From NCBI RefSeq assembly GCF_007830635.1, contig NZ_VLLA01000009.1, positions 186,001-250,000 of the forward strand: a DNA stretch of 64,000 bases. The letters are read 5' to 3'. Positions 17,505 to 26,067 of the stretch are shown one piece after another. The position numbers and the translations under genes were made by a program. How positions within the stretch are numbered: position 1 is the first letter of the stretch; every line of letters starts with the position of its first letter. Source of the DNA: Bradyrhizobium huanghuaihaiense (GTDB lineage Bacteria; Pseudomonadota; Alphaproteobacteria; Rhizobiales; Xanthobacteraceae). A model generated the notes under the pieces. It did not search any database. It was not told the origin of the DNA and worked only from the letters and a program-made list of their open reading frames with translations.

Positions 17505-19183
17505 GGCGCGACCTCCGCAGGAATCTTCGCGCCACCGGCGAGCCAGTCGCTGTAGGTGCGGAATTTCAGCCCAAGCTTTTCGTAATGCACGCGCAGATAG
17601 CCGTCGCTGCCGCGGGTCACCGCATCAGGCACGACGCTTTCGACCTCCTGCGCCATGACGCCGACATAGGCCCTGTCGCTGCCGATATAGCTGAAGCGAT
17701 AATAGCCGAGGCCGTTGCCGAGATGGCCAAGCAGCGCGATGTCGTGCTTCAGCGCGATATCCGAGCGCCGGCCACCGCCGCCGCCGCGTCCGCCTCCTCC
17801 AAAGCCGCCACCTCCGCCACCACGCATTGCCATTCCGCCCCCGCCACCGCGTCCGGCAAAGCTCGGCCCACCGCCGCCACCGCGCGGCATGCTCGCCATG
17901 CTGGCGCGACCGCGCGCCGACGCTGCAGCCGCCGACCGACCGGAGGAAACGTTCATCGCGCCGCCGCGATTGCCGCCGCCGCCGCGATTGGCCGCACCGC
18001 CGCCGGCTCGGTTCGCAGCCTTTGCACGATCTCCGCCACCCTTGGCGCGGTCACCCCCGCCTTTGGCGCGGTCACCGGCACCGGCACGATCGCCGCCGCC
18101 GGGCCGGTCGCGCGTCCCTGCACTGGGGCGATCCCCGGCGCCAGGACGATCGCCGCGATTGCCGGCGCGATCACCGGGGCCGCCACGATCGCCTGCACGA
18201 TCGCCCGCGCGGTCTCCGGCACCCTGGTTCGGACGGAGCACCTGGTTGCCGTCACGACCGCGGAAATCCATCCGGTCCGATACGCCGGCCTTCAGATTGT
18301 TGTTGCCGAAGCGCTGCTGAACATTGGTGTTGTTGTAGCGCACACCCTGGCGATGCGTCGGATTGTGCTGCCAGCCGTTGGCGATGTTGGTGGTGCGATG
18401 ATTGACGTAGACGTTGCGGTTGCCCCAGTTGCAGCCGCCGCCCCAGTAATTGCCCCAGCGTCCGATCGCCCAGGCCGTGCCGAAGGCGAGGCCGGCGGCA
18501 ACCACGCCGGCGCCGATATAGGAGGGATAGCCCCAGTAATACGGGGGATATTCCGCGTAGGGCCAGGTGCCGTAGACCGTCGCCGGGTCGTAGTATGGCA
18601 CGTACATCTCTGCAGGATCGGCCTGCTGGATGACGACGACCTGCTTGCCTTCCTGCGACTGGACGCTGACCTTCTGCTGCTTGGTGGTCACCAGCTTCTT
18701 GTTGTCATAGGCCTTGTTGCGCAGGCGCTGGATCGCATCCATCACGTCGGGCTGCTGGGCGAGAAAGGCATCACCCAGCTTCTGGGTCCAGTCGAGCTTG
18801 TCGCTCATCATGGAAAGAACTTCGGCCGTGCTCGCGAGCGCCTTGACGCTGTCGTCCCAGCCCTGCTTGTCGACCTCGGTCTTCAGCGCATCGCCCTTCA
18901 GCGTCTTGCGTTCCTTCAGCCAGCGGTCGGCCTGCACCACTTCGAGCGGATAGGTCGAAGCGGCCAAAACGTTGGCGAGCAGCTCGTCGGGATAGAGCGC
19001 GATCGGTGCAACCAGGGCCTCGAGCTGTTCCGGCTTCAACAGCTCGGCAGCCGGTGCTTGCGCGGTTGCAGGCTGCGCCTGCGTGCTCGGCGTCGCCGGC
19101 TTGTCCGCCGTCTGGGCAATTGCCGCAGCCGGCATCGCCAGCATCAGCGCAATTGCCATCAGGGTCTTGCCGCAGCGAGACAT
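17501..19183 (-). CDS. DUF3300 protein with Gly/Arg-rich repeats and a C-terminal S74 chaperone domain
   Basis: Exported protein of about 560 residues. After the signal (MSRCGKTLMAIALMLAMPAAAIAQ) comes the DUF3300 domain: LLKPEQLEALVAPIALYPDEL, VLAASTYPLEVVQADRWL, QGWDDSVKALASTAEVL, and YVPYYDPATVYGTWPY. A disordered part follows with GDRAG/AGGGDRAK repeats and Gly-rich runs. The end is a peptidase S74 intramolecular chaperone: SDIALKHDI carries the Ser and Lys of the self-cleavage motif, then YRFSYIGSDRAYVGVMAQEVESVVPDAV. ATG 19183 was chosen because GGAGGG precedes it and site A lies 58 bp upstream. The DUF3300/S74 fusion is unusual; role unknown. Confidence 0.88.
   Translation of the reverse strand: MSRCGKTLMAIALMLAMPAAAIAQTADKPATPSTQAQPATAQAPAAELLKPEQLEALVAPIALYPDELLANVLAASTYPLEVVQADRWLKERKTLKGDALKTEVDKQGWDDSVKALASTAEVLSMMSDKLDWTQKLGDAFLAQQPDVMDAIQRLRNKAYDNKKLVTTKQQKVSVQSQEGKQVVVIQQADPAEMYVPYYDPATVYGTWPYAEYPPYYWGYPSYIGAGVVAAGLAFGTAWAIGRWGNYWGGGCNWGNRNVYVNHRTTNIANGWQHNPTHRQGVRYNNTNVQQRFGNNNLKAGVSDRMDFRGRDGNQVLRPNQGAGDRAGDRAGDRGGPGDRAGNRGDRPGAGDRPSAGTRDRPGGGDRAGAGDRAKGGGDRAKGGGDRAKAANRAGGGAANRGGGGNRGGAMNVSSGRSAAAASARGRASMASMPRGGGGGPSFAGRGGGGGMAMRGGGGGGFGGGGRGGGGGRRSDIALKHDIALLGHLGNGLGYYRFSYIGSDRAYVGVMAQEVESVVPDAVTRGSDGYLRVHYEKLGLKFRTYSDWLAGGAKIPAEVAP
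18005..18225 (-). repeat. Degenerate repeats encoding GDRAG / GGGDRAK units
   Basis: The coding strand carries many short imperfect repeats encoding Gly-Asp-Arg-(Ala/Gly/Pro)-Gly units, then GGGDRAK twice in near-identical form. They form a disordered linker between the DUF3300 and S74 domains. Such tracts can change in copy number. Confidence 0.7.
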
Positions 19184-19240
19184 TCCACCCTCCATCCAAC
19201 ATTCCGACCGCGAAGATCGGGGCCACGGCATGGGCGTTTG

Positions 19241-19254
19241 TTGATCGAGATCAA
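19241..19254. promoter_or_regulatory. FNR/FixK-type site A
   Basis: TTGATCGAGATCAA fits TTGAT-N4-ATCAA exactly. Its centre is 64 bp upstream of the DUF3300 start codon. A class II activator site at -41.5 would give a transcript start near 19206 and a leader of about 23 nt. Confidence 0.8.
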
Positions 19255-19298
19255 CGAAACGGGAGCCGCCGCATCTGTTGCAACGCGAGACCAAGGCC

Positions 19299-20294
19299 TC
19301 ACTCGATCAGCTCGGCCTCCATCAGGAGCCGGTTCGGTACCGTCAACCCAAGCGCATTGGCGGCCTTCATGTTGATGACGAGGTCGAACTTGCTGGCGAA
19401 TTGCACCGGAAGCGTGCGGATGTCCGCGCCTCGCAGGATGCGATCGACATAACCGGCACCATCGCGAAACTGCTGGGTCAGATCGGCACCGTATGACATC
19501 AGGCCGCCATTGGCGGCGTAGAAGCGGACCGCGAAGATGGCCGGCACCCGGCGCTGTGCCAGCAAGGGAATCGTCATCGCGCTCTGTGCGCCGAAGAAGC
19601 CGCCGTCCGGCAACACGACAAGGCCGGCTCCATTGCGCGCCGCCGCCTCGATCACCCCCGCGATGTCGGCTCCGCTCCGAACGCTCGCGCCGGCGATCTT
19701 CATGCCGAGACGGCCTTCCATCTGGTGCGCGGCATCGATGTAGAATGGCGCATAAGGTGCCGAGTCCGGATTGAACAGAACCGCGGCGTGAGTCATGCCG
19801 GGCACCATGTCCTTGAGCAGGCTGAGCCACTTCCCGCTCATCGAGTGCTCGTAGAGCGAGAAGCCGGTCAGATTTCCGGTCGGTCGCGCCAGATTGGCAA
19901 CCAGACCGGTCCCGACCGGATCGGAGAGCCCGACGAAGACGATCGGAATTCTCTGGGTCGCATCGCGCAGTGCCCGGGTCGTGCCCGTGCTGGTCGCAAA
20001 CAGGACGTCCGGCATGGTGGCGACGAGCTCGAGTGCCTCCAGTTTCTGCCGCGCCGGATTGGGACCCGGCCAGCGTATTTCGAGCCGATAGTTCTGGTTG
20101 GCAATCCAGCCGCGATCGGCCAGCCCCTGCTGGAACGCATCGACCCGCATCTGGGCACCGGGATCGCCCGCAACATTTCCGGTCAGCACGCCCACCGAAG
20201 GCATCGACTGCCACGGTGCCCTCTCCTGCCCTCGCGCGGAGACCGGAAACACAGCCGCAGCGCCAAGCAGAGCCATGAACTCGCGGCGTCTCAT
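19299..20294 (-). CDS. ABC-type substrate-binding protein (PF04392-like family)
   Basis: Periplasmic binding protein of about 331 residues. The start MRRREFMALLGAAAVFPVSARGQ resembles a Tat/Sec signal. The mature chain follows the pattern abundant in Bradyrhizobium: PSVGVLTGNVAGDPGAQMRV, FQQGLADRGWIANQNYRLEIRWPG, DVLFATSTGTTRALRDAT, IPIVFVGLSDPVGTGLV, ARPTGNLTGFS. No permease or ATPase gene is adjacent, so it may not belong to a transporter. The neighbouring histidine kinase has a related extracytoplasmic domain, so a signalling role is possible (inference). The frame opens at 20345; 20294 fits the signal best. FixK-type site B lies upstream. Confidence 0.85.
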   Translation of the reverse strand: MRRREFMALLGAAAVFPVSARGQERAPWQSMPSVGVLTGNVAGDPGAQMRVDAFQQGLADRGWIANQNYRLEIRWPGPNPARQKLEALELVATMPDVLFATSTGTTRALRDATQRIPIVFVGLSDPVGTGLVANLARPTGNLTGFSLYEHSMSGKWLSLLKDMVPGMTHAAVLFNPDSAPYAPFYIDAAHQMEGRLGMKIAGASVRSGADIAGVIEAAARNGAGLVVLPDGGFFGAQSAMTIPLLAQRRVPAIFAVRFYAANGGLMSYGADLTQQFRDGAGYVDRILRGADIRTLPVQFASKFDLVINMKAANALGLTVPNRLLMEAELIE

Positions 20295-20379
20295 GATCAA
20301 ACCACCACCCCCACCATGCCCGCGTCCAGCCCGGCCATGACGCAACCGCGAAAGGAAACGGCCTCAGCGGGCTGAAGGT

Positions 20380-20393
20380 TTGATCGAGATCAA
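20380..20393. promoter_or_regulatory. FNR/FixK-type site B
   Basis: TTGATCGAGATCAA, an exact TTGAT-N4-ATCAA match with the same core as site A. Its centre is about 93 bp upstream of the binding-protein start at 20294. It lies just past the stop of the minus-strand histidine kinase gene. Confidence 0.75.
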
Positions 20394-20403
20394 CATACCG
20401 CTG

Positions 20404-22281
20404 TCAGCGAATGAGCGGCAGCCTGATCGTGAACAGGGCTCCGCCCGACGGCTGGTTCTCAGCGGCGATCGCGCCGTGATGGGCCTCGATGATGGTCTTC
20501 ACGATCGCAAGTCCCATTCCCATTCCTTGCGGCTTGGTCGTGAAGAACGGATTGAAGACGTTTGCGAGATCCGCGGAAGCAATGCCTGGACCGGTGTCGG
20601 AAATCCTGATCTCGGCCTGGCTGCCGGCCCGCATGGTCGACACGGCGATGTCGCGCTTTTTCATGTCGGCGTCCGAGACTGCATCCATCGCATTGATGAT
20701 CAAATTGAGCACGACCTGCTGAAGCTGCACGGGATCGCCCTTGACGTGCAGATCCGCGAGCACGGGCATGTAGGCCAGCGCGATGCGGCGTCCATCGGCG
20801 ACGGCGCTCACCAGCCCGATCGCCTCCCGCACCGTGTCGTTCAGCTCGATATCCCTGACCTCGAACGGGGTCTTCTTCAGGACGCTGCGCAGCCTGCGGA
20901 TCACCTCGCTCGCCCGCTGGTCATCCCGTCTGATGTCGGCGAGGATCTGCCGGATCTCGTCGATATCGGGCGGGGCGGCCCTGAGCATGAGCTCCGCGGT
21001 CTCGGCGTTGGTCAGGATGGATCCGAGCGGCTGGTTCAATTCATGCGCGATCGAGGTCGTCAGCTCGCCAACGGCCGAGTACCGGGTCACGTGGGCGAGC
21101 TCCGCCAGCCGCTGGCGCGATTCCACTTCGGCGAGCCGGCGGCGGCGGCGCTCATGCAGCAGCCCGCTGATGAGTCCGGCCTGCACCAGGAACACGGCCG
21201 AGATCATCAGCATCTGCCAGCGATAGCGCTCCCAGATGTTCGGTTCGCGAAACAGGATTTCGCTGCCGGGAGGCAAGCGGCTCTCGCTGATGCCCCAGCG
21301 CTGCAATTCGCGCCAATCATAGCGCGGCGCCGCGAAGCCGAGCGGCTCATAGGTGATGCTCGAAGGTTTTGCGCCTCCGAGAACGCGGAGAGCGACGCTG
21401 ACGGTCCTCGAACTCGTTTCCGCGACCGAATGCATGGGGCCGCCGACGGTGCTGCCGCCGAAGAACGGGTCCTGGTAGGAAAAGATCGGCGCATTCGCAA
21501 CCGCGTGCAGGCTGCGCAGGGCGATGTCGCTCTCGTGGACGATCCCGGCTGCGTCAACCGACATCAGGCCCCAGAACAGCACCGTGTGCGGGGGAAGACT
21601 CGATGCACGTTTCAGGATCTCCTCGAATGACAGGTCCGAATACCAGATCAGCTCCAGCCGCTCGCCCATGGGCTTCAGCTCGCGTTTCACCTCCTCCATC
21701 CAGAACTTCTCGAGCGGCGAGGCGCCGATCACGATTGCGACCGCCCTGGTATCCGGCAGCAGCTGAAGGATGTTGGCGAATGCAGCCGTGAAATCGTTGC
21801 GGATCGCCACGACGACGTCGTTGTCGGTAAGATCGGCACGGTCGATCAGCCGGTACTCGACCGCGGAAAGAATCAACGGCGTGTTGGGGAACAATCTTGC
21901 GCGGTATCTCTGCGCAAACCGGGCGGCAGGCGCACCAATGGTCAACACGATATCGGGCAACGATCCCTGGTAGAGCGATTGCAGATATTCGACGAAGGGC
22001 GCCTCGGGACCAGGATTATTGAACCGCGCCGTCAGCAGCGCATGCTCCTGTATGTCGAGTGGCCACGGCGATTGCCGCTCGAGCTCGGCCTTGATGTCGC
22101 GTGCGTATTCGCTCCACGGCCGAAACTCGCGGCCAAAGGAATGCAGCAAGAGCACACGCTTGAGCTCACCGCGCAGGCTCCGCTCGACACCACGGGCCTG
22201 GTCGGGCGACAGGCACGCGGCGACGAACAAGCCCAGGCAGAACAGCACGGCCGGCCATGACCTGACCGAGTCAGAGGACAT
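20404..22281 (-). CDS. Histidine kinase with substrate-binding-protein-like sensor domain
   Basis: Sensor kinase of about 625 residues. After a signal/anchor segment, an extracytoplasmic region of ~300 residues (KRVLLLHSFGREFRPWSEYA, SLPDIVLTIGAPAARFAQRY, FPNTPLILSAVE) resembles PF04392-type binding proteins. A second membrane helix (WQMLMISAVFLVQAGLISGL) leads to a FixL-like H-box AHELNQPLGSILTNAETAEL, then NLIINAMDAV, DTGPGIASADL and GMGMGLAIVKTI. No cognate regulator is adjacent. The FixJ-type regulator at 37432 is the obvious candidate partner in the same block, by inference. Start uncertain: TTG 22299 or ATG 22281. Confidence 0.88.
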   Translation of the reverse strand: MSSDSVRSWPAVLFCLGLFVAACLSPDQARGVERSLRGELKRVLLLHSFGREFRPWSEYARDIKAELERQSPWPLDIQEHALLTARFNNPGPEAPFVEYLQSLYQGSLPDIVLTIGAPAARFAQRYRARLFPNTPLILSAVEYRLIDRADLTDNDVVVAIRNDFTAAFANILQLLPDTRAVAIVIGASPLEKFWMEEVKRELKPMGERLELIWYSDLSFEEILKRASSLPPHTVLFWGLMSVDAAGIVHESDIALRSLHAVANAPIFSYQDPFFGGSTVGGPMHSVAETSSRTVSVALRVLGGAKPSSITYEPLGFAAPRYDWRELQRWGISESRLPPGSEILFREPNIWERYRWQMLMISAVFLVQAGLISGLLHERRRRRLAEVESRQRLAELAHVTRYSAVGELTTSIAHELNQPLGSILTNAETAELMLRAAPPDIDEIRQILADIRRDDQRASEVIRRLRSVLKKTPFEVRDIELNDTVREAIGLVSAVADGRRIALAYMPVLADLHVKGDPVQLQQVVLNLIINAMDAVSDADMKKRDIAVSTMRAGSQAEIRISDTGPGIASADLANVFNPFFTTKPQGMGMGLAIVKTIIEAHHGAIAAENQPSGGALFTIRLPLIR

Positions 22282-22518
22282 GCGTCCGCTCAGCTCCAAT
22301 CCTTGCAGCTTCCGGTGGCTGCTTTCCGGACAATTCTAGCGGTAATCGTCGCGCACGGACAGCCCGTGAGAGCACGTCTCGGCAGCGTGTGGTGATGCGT
22401 CCGTAGGCATAGCTCCTCGGCGTGAACCGACGTCCCGACGTCGTCTGCGCCTCTGCGAGGAAGCCGAGGCGGGGCGTGCCATTCCAGGACAATCTCGCGG
22501 CAAAGGCACAATCTGTCG

Positions 22519-22929
22519 CTAGGAGGCCGGGCAACGATGATAGCGGATCTCCATGTCCTCCATGCCCGGGAACAGCCGGATGATGCTGTTTGCGTCCAGC
22601 TCCTTCAGGCTCAACTGAATGCTGGAGAGCATTATGTCGGTCGCGCAGGCTGCAATCAGATTGACGTTCGGACCGTTGTCCTTTCTTGCCTTGATCCGGC
22701 AGCGCGCGAATTTTCCGACGATCTGATCTCCGTCGACGATGAAGCCGCCGCCATAGACGTCCGACATGTCGGTGAAGCCGAGCTGCGCGCCGTTGCGCGC
22801 GAACACCTTGCTGCAATTGTCGGCATCGCCGGCCCAGGCGCCGTTGAGGTCGAGAGCCTCGGCGCTGGCGGCCGCAAAGACCAGCGAGATCAACGTCGCG
22901 CCGAGTGTCACCAATTTCCGTGAAGCCAT
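22519..22929 (-). CDS. Small exported protein of unknown function
   Basis: Protein of 136 residues starting MASRKLVTLGATLISLVFAAASAEA, a Sec signal. The mature domain (LDLNGAWAGDADNCSKVFARNG, DGDQIVGKFARCRIK, NLIAACATDIMLSSIQL, YHRCPAS) has four cysteines that could form two disulfides in the periplasm. An AAAGGACGG ribosome-binding site precedes the ATG at 22929. It is 23 bp after the HlyD-family gene, so it is probably the last gene of that operon. The ~235 bp between it and the histidine kinase hold nothing I recognise. Confidence 0.7.
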   Translation of the reverse strand: MASRKLVTLGATLISLVFAAASAEALDLNGAWAGDADNCSKVFARNGAQLGFTDMSDVYGGGFIVDGDQIVGKFARCRIKARKDNGPNVNLIAACATDIMLSSIQLSLKELDANSIIRLFPGMEDMEIRYHRCPAS

Positions 22930-22952
22930 GTGATCCGTCCTTTTCTCACCGT

Positions 22953-24185
22953 TCAATGGCCACTCAGCACGAGTGTCTGGATCGGCAGCAACAGCGCCTG
23001 GATTCGCAGCAACATCGCGTGCACGAGGCCAACGCCGTCCACGACGTGAAGTGCGATCTTCCGGCTGGTCGGCGTGTCCTTGGCCGAGATCTCCTCGTGG
23101 TTGCTGGTGTAGGCATTGACGACGCAGCTCGAGCCGGGCGTCACGCCCTCGAGCCCGCCTTTGTAGAGCGGCTCGAGGTATACGAGGATCGTGCCGGGAC
23201 GGACGGCATTCTGCGCTTCCAGCAATTGCTCGCCGGACCGGAATTGCCCGGCTGCGATGTAGTCCTGGACGGTCGTGATCACCATCGGGATGATCACCCA
23301 GGGTCTGGATACGCAGGTCGCCTCCGCCACCATGCCGGTCTTCATCACCTGCGCCTCTATCTGGCCGAAGCCGGCCTGAAGAACCTTTCGGCCGGCCTCT
23401 TCCGGAATCAGGACGCCGGCCGGGCGCATCAGCTGGTTGACGACGTCACCGGGACGAACCAGGAATTGCTCGACCCGCCCGTCAACACCGGCGTGTATGA
23501 TGGTCTTGTCGAGATCGACCTGGGCCTGGTCTAGCGCGGCCTCAGCGCTGGCCTTTTGCGCCGGCAACAGGGTGGAGACCTGCAAGGATGCTGATTGCTT
23601 CGCAGCCGTCGCCGCGTCGACACCGGACTGGCGCTGATCGACCAGGACCTGCAGCTTTTCGATATCTCGCTGCGGCACGATGCCGGGGTTGCGGCGCTGG
23701 AGCTCTGTCTTGACGTCGAGCTCGTCCTTGGCCTGCTGGTAGTTGGCTTTCGCCTCCCCGATCTGCGCCTCGGCTTTGACCACGTCGGCCTGCGCCGTCT
23801 GCATGGCGGCATCGACCTCCGCAACCTTTCGCTTGGCGGTTTCGACCGCAGCCTGCTGCTTGGAGCTGTCGAGCGTGAACAGCACATCGCCCTTCTTGAC
23901 CGGCGCGCTGAAGCCGACCTTGACCTCGGCAACACGGCCCGAGCCTTCGGGAAGGATGGGCACCGTGCGGAAATACAGCGTCGCCGACGACGTCGACGGG
24001 TGGAAGTAGAAAATCATCGTGATCAGCGACACCGTCAGCATCAGGCAACCGGTGATGCCCCAGCGCAGTTCGTACCAGACGGAGAAGAAGGTGATCTCCT
24101 TGCCGAAGCGTTTGCCCTGGACGTAACGGCGGTAGAGATAGTCGGGTAAGATCGTCAGCAGCGAGCAGAACATCAGCTCAAACAT
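22953..24185 (-). CDS. HlyD/EmrA-type membrane fusion protein
   Basis: Periplasmic adaptor of an export system, about 410 residues. It has an N-terminal membrane helix (LRWGITGCLMLTVSLITMIFY), a first lipoyl half (VAEVKVGFSAPVKKGDVLFTLD), a long coiled coil (AAVETAKRKVAEVDAAMQTAQADVVKAEAQIGEAKANYQQAKDELD) and a second lipoyl half (TIIHAGVDGRVEQFLVRPGDVV). The end HVVDGVGLVHAMLLRIQALL recalls E. coli YiaV/YibH. ATG 24185 overlaps the previous gene by 8 bp. The pairing with a small membrane protein also parallels yiaV-yiaW. The exported substrate is unknown. Confidence 0.87.
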   Translation of the reverse strand: MFELMFCSLLTILPDYLYRRYVQGKRFGKEITFFSVWYELRWGITGCLMLTVSLITMIFYFHPSTSSATLYFRTVPILPEGSGRVAEVKVGFSAPVKKGDVLFTLDSSKQQAAVETAKRKVAEVDAAMQTAQADVVKAEAQIGEAKANYQQAKDELDVKTELQRRNPGIVPQRDIEKLQVLVDQRQSGVDAATAAKQSASLQVSTLLPAQKASAEAALDQAQVDLDKTIIHAGVDGRVEQFLVRPGDVVNQLMRPAGVLIPEEAGRKVLQAGFGQIEAQVMKTGMVAEATCVSRPWVIIPMVITTVQDYIAAGQFRSGEQLLEAQNAVRPGTILVYLEPLYKGGLEGVTPGSSCVVNAYTSNHEEISAKDTPTSRKIALHVVDGVGLVHAMLLRIQALLLPIQTLVLSGH

Positions 24186-24624
24186 GGCTGCGCTCCTTCT
24201 CCTTGACGGGTCCCGGCTTGTCTGCCGGAGGCGCCGCCGCCACAGCCTCGGCCGGGACGTCGCCGCCATCGGCCGCCGGCGTCGCGTCGGCAATCTTCTC
24301 GACGGACCCGGCTATGCTGCGCAATGGCGTGCCGAAGTCGGGCAGATCGATCAACGCGAGCAGGAGACCCGCGACCCAGAAAATGTGCATGTGCGTGAAC
24401 AGCGAGATCAGGCCAAGCACGGCGACGAGCTCGAACTGCAGCTTCTGCGACTTGTGCGCCATCCGCTCCGGCAAGCTATGCAGCTTCCAATAGAGCGTGC
24501 CGACCCAGAACAGGGTGCCGATCAGGAACACGCCCATCACCACCATGAGCGGATCGGTGCCGCTTCCCGGCGCGAGATAGAATGGCAGATGGTGCGGAGC
24601 CATCGGATGAAGCTGGTCGCTCAA
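24178..24624 (-). CDS. Small inner-membrane protein, partner of the HlyD-type adaptor
   Basis: Protein of 148 residues with three hydrophobic segments: PLMVVMGVFLIGTLFWVGTLYW, FELVAVLGLISLFTHMHIFW and WVAGLLLALIDLP. The cytoplasmic tail is Ala/Pro/Glu-rich. Position and topology recall the DUF3302/YiaW proteins paired with YiaV-type adaptors, but I cannot confirm the family. It is the first gene of the leftward operon from FixK-type site C, about 69 bp from the site centre. Confidence 0.75.
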   Translation of the reverse strand: MSDQLHPMAPHHLPFYLAPGSGTDPLMVVMGVFLIGTLFWVGTLYWKLHSLPERMAHKSQKLQFELVAVLGLISLFTHMHIFWVAGLLLALIDLPDFGTPLRSIAGSVEKIADATPAADGGDVPAEAVAAAPPADKPGPVKEKERSHV

Positions 24625-24686
24625 ACGTCTCTCCCGTCAGCGGAAGGTCCACTTGCGGCACTGTGTTCGGGCCGCTTCCAATTTGC

Positions 24687-24700
24687 TTGATTTGAATCAA
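24687..24700. promoter_or_regulatory. FNR/FixK-type site C between divergent operons
   Basis: TTGATTTGAATCAA fits TTGAT-N4-ATCAA exactly. Its centre is 69 bp from the leftward start (24624) and 72 bp from the rightward start (24766). One palindrome could therefore activate both directions at -41.5 with leaders of about 30 nt. Confidence 0.8.
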
Positions 24701-24765
24701 GAGAACGCCCGTTGCCGGACATAGCGTCCCAGGAACAGAATACACAATCCAGGGGAGCCGCCGCC

Positions 24766-25221
24766 ATGCCCGGCCTCGACGAACTCATTCCCAGTGCCAC
24801 ACAGATCCGCAAAGAGGCCGCGCTCAAGGAGGCCGAGAAGGCGGAAGAATATGTCCGTCTCGCCGCGGCCGCCGAAGCCGAGAAGCGCGCCCTGATCGAG
24901 CGACTGAGCAAACCTTCCGGCAAGACCGAGGAGGAGAAGATCAAGCTCGCCTCGACGATCATCCAGCGTGCGGTGCGAAACGGAATGTCCGAGGTCATGG
25001 TCTATCGCTTCCCCAACACGCTCTGCACCGACAAGGGACGCGCCATCAACCAGATGGAAAAGGGCTGGGAGAATACGCTGACCGGCATCCCCAAGGAGAT
25101 CTTTCAGCTCTGGACCGACTATCTGAAGCCGCGCGGCTATCGCATCGCCTATCAGATCATCGAATTTCCTGGCGGCGTGCCCGGCGACATCGGCGTGACC
25201 ATTTCATGGGGCGACGAGTAG
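24766..25221 (+). CDS. Conserved-looking cytoplasmic protein of unknown function
   Basis: Protein of 151 residues without signal or membrane segment. The N-terminal half is a charged helix rich in Ala, Glu and Lys (EAALKEAEKAEEYVRLAAAAEAEKRALIERL), probably coiled coil. The C-terminal half is a compact domain with ASTIIQRAVRNGMSEVMVYRFPN and GYRIAYQIIEFPGG. ATG 24766 follows an AGGGGAG ribosome-binding site. The gene is 24 bp upstream of ppk2 behind site C, so a role alongside polyphosphate kinase is plausible. I do not recognise the family. Confidence 0.8.
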   Translation: MPGLDELIPSATQIRKEAALKEAEKAEEYVRLAAAAEAEKRALIERLSKPSGKTEEEKIKLASTIIQRAVRNGMSEVMVYRFPNTLCTDKGRAINQMEKGWENTLTGIPKEIFQLWTDYLKPRGYRIAYQIIEFPGGVPGDIGVTISWGDE

Positions 25222-25245
25222 CGCCGTAGCAGCGGAAGGACGGGC

Positions 25246-26046
25246 ATGGCCAAGGACGATTCTGCCGGGCGAATGAAGCGGAAGGACTACGAAAAGGAGC
25301 TCGAAAAGCTCCAGGTCGAGCTATGCCATCTCCAGGACTGGGTCAGAGCCCAGAAACTGAAGGTGATCATCATCTTCGAGGGGCGCGATGCCGCCGGCAA
25401 GGGCGGCACCATCAAGGCCTTGACCGAAAAGGTGAGCCCGCGCGTCTTCCGTGTCTGCGCCCTGCCCGCACCCTCGGACCGGCAGAAATCCCAACTGTTC
25501 CTGCAGCGCTATATCGAGCAATTCCCGGCTGGCGGCGAAATCGTGATCTTCGACCGCAGCTGGTACAACCGCGCCGGCGTCGAATATGTGATGGGCTTCT
25601 GCTCGCCGGCCGACCACAAGCGCTTCCTGGAATTGTGCCCGCTGGTCGAGAAATTCGCCGTCGACGCCGGCATCATCCTGATCAAGCTCTGGCTCGAGGT
25701 CGGGATGGAGGAGCAGGAACGCCGCTTCACGGCGCGCATCGAGGACCCGCTGCGGCAGTGGAAGCTGAGCCCGATGGACACCGAGTCGTTCGGGCGCTGG
25801 TACGATTACTCGCGCGCGCGGGACATGATGTTCGAGGCGACCGACACCAAACATGCGCCATGGCGGCTGATCCGCTCCGACGACAAGCGGCGCGCGCGGC
25901 TCAACGTCATCTCGCACATCCTGGGAACCATCCCTTACAAGAAGGTCAAGCGGGACAAGGTCAAGCTGCCGCCGCGATCGAACAAGGGACGCTACAACGA
26001 CCAGGCCAGCCTGCGCGGACTGAAGTTCGTCGAGGAACGGTACTGA
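25246..26046 (+). CDS. ppk2: Polyphosphate kinase 2
   Basis: Transfers phosphate between polyphosphate and nucleotides; 266 residues, the usual single-domain PPK2 length. Walker A is GRDAAGKGGTIKAL. Other conserved parts are VCALPAPSDRQKSQLFLQRYI, the Walker B-containing IVIFDRSWYNRAGVEYVMGFC, LIKLWLEVGMEEQERRFTAR, and the lid region RQWKLSPMDTESFGRWYDYSRARDMMFEATD. It is the second gene of the rightward unit from FixK-type site C. Polyphosphate-driven nucleotide recharging would suit oxygen limitation. Preference for ADP or GDP cannot be read here. Confidence 0.95.
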   Translation: MAKDDSAGRMKRKDYEKELEKLQVELCHLQDWVRAQKLKVIIIFEGRDAAGKGGTIKALTEKVSPRVFRVCALPAPSDRQKSQLFLQRYIEQFPAGGEIVIFDRSWYNRAGVEYVMGFCSPADHKRFLELCPLVEKFAVDAGIILIKLWLEVGMEEQERRFTARIEDPLRQWKLSPMDTESFGRWYDYSRARDMMFEATDTKHAPWRLIRSDDKRRARLNVISHILGTIPYKKVKRDKVKLPPRSNKGRYNDQASLRGLKFVEERY

Positions 26047-26067
26047 ACCGCGCGATATTGAAAAGCG

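Noticed and set aside
20404..22281. Calling the HELNQPL kinase FixL
   Set aside because: It lacks a haem-binding PAS domain and has an extracytoplasmic binding-protein-like sensor, so only the kinase core is FixL-like.
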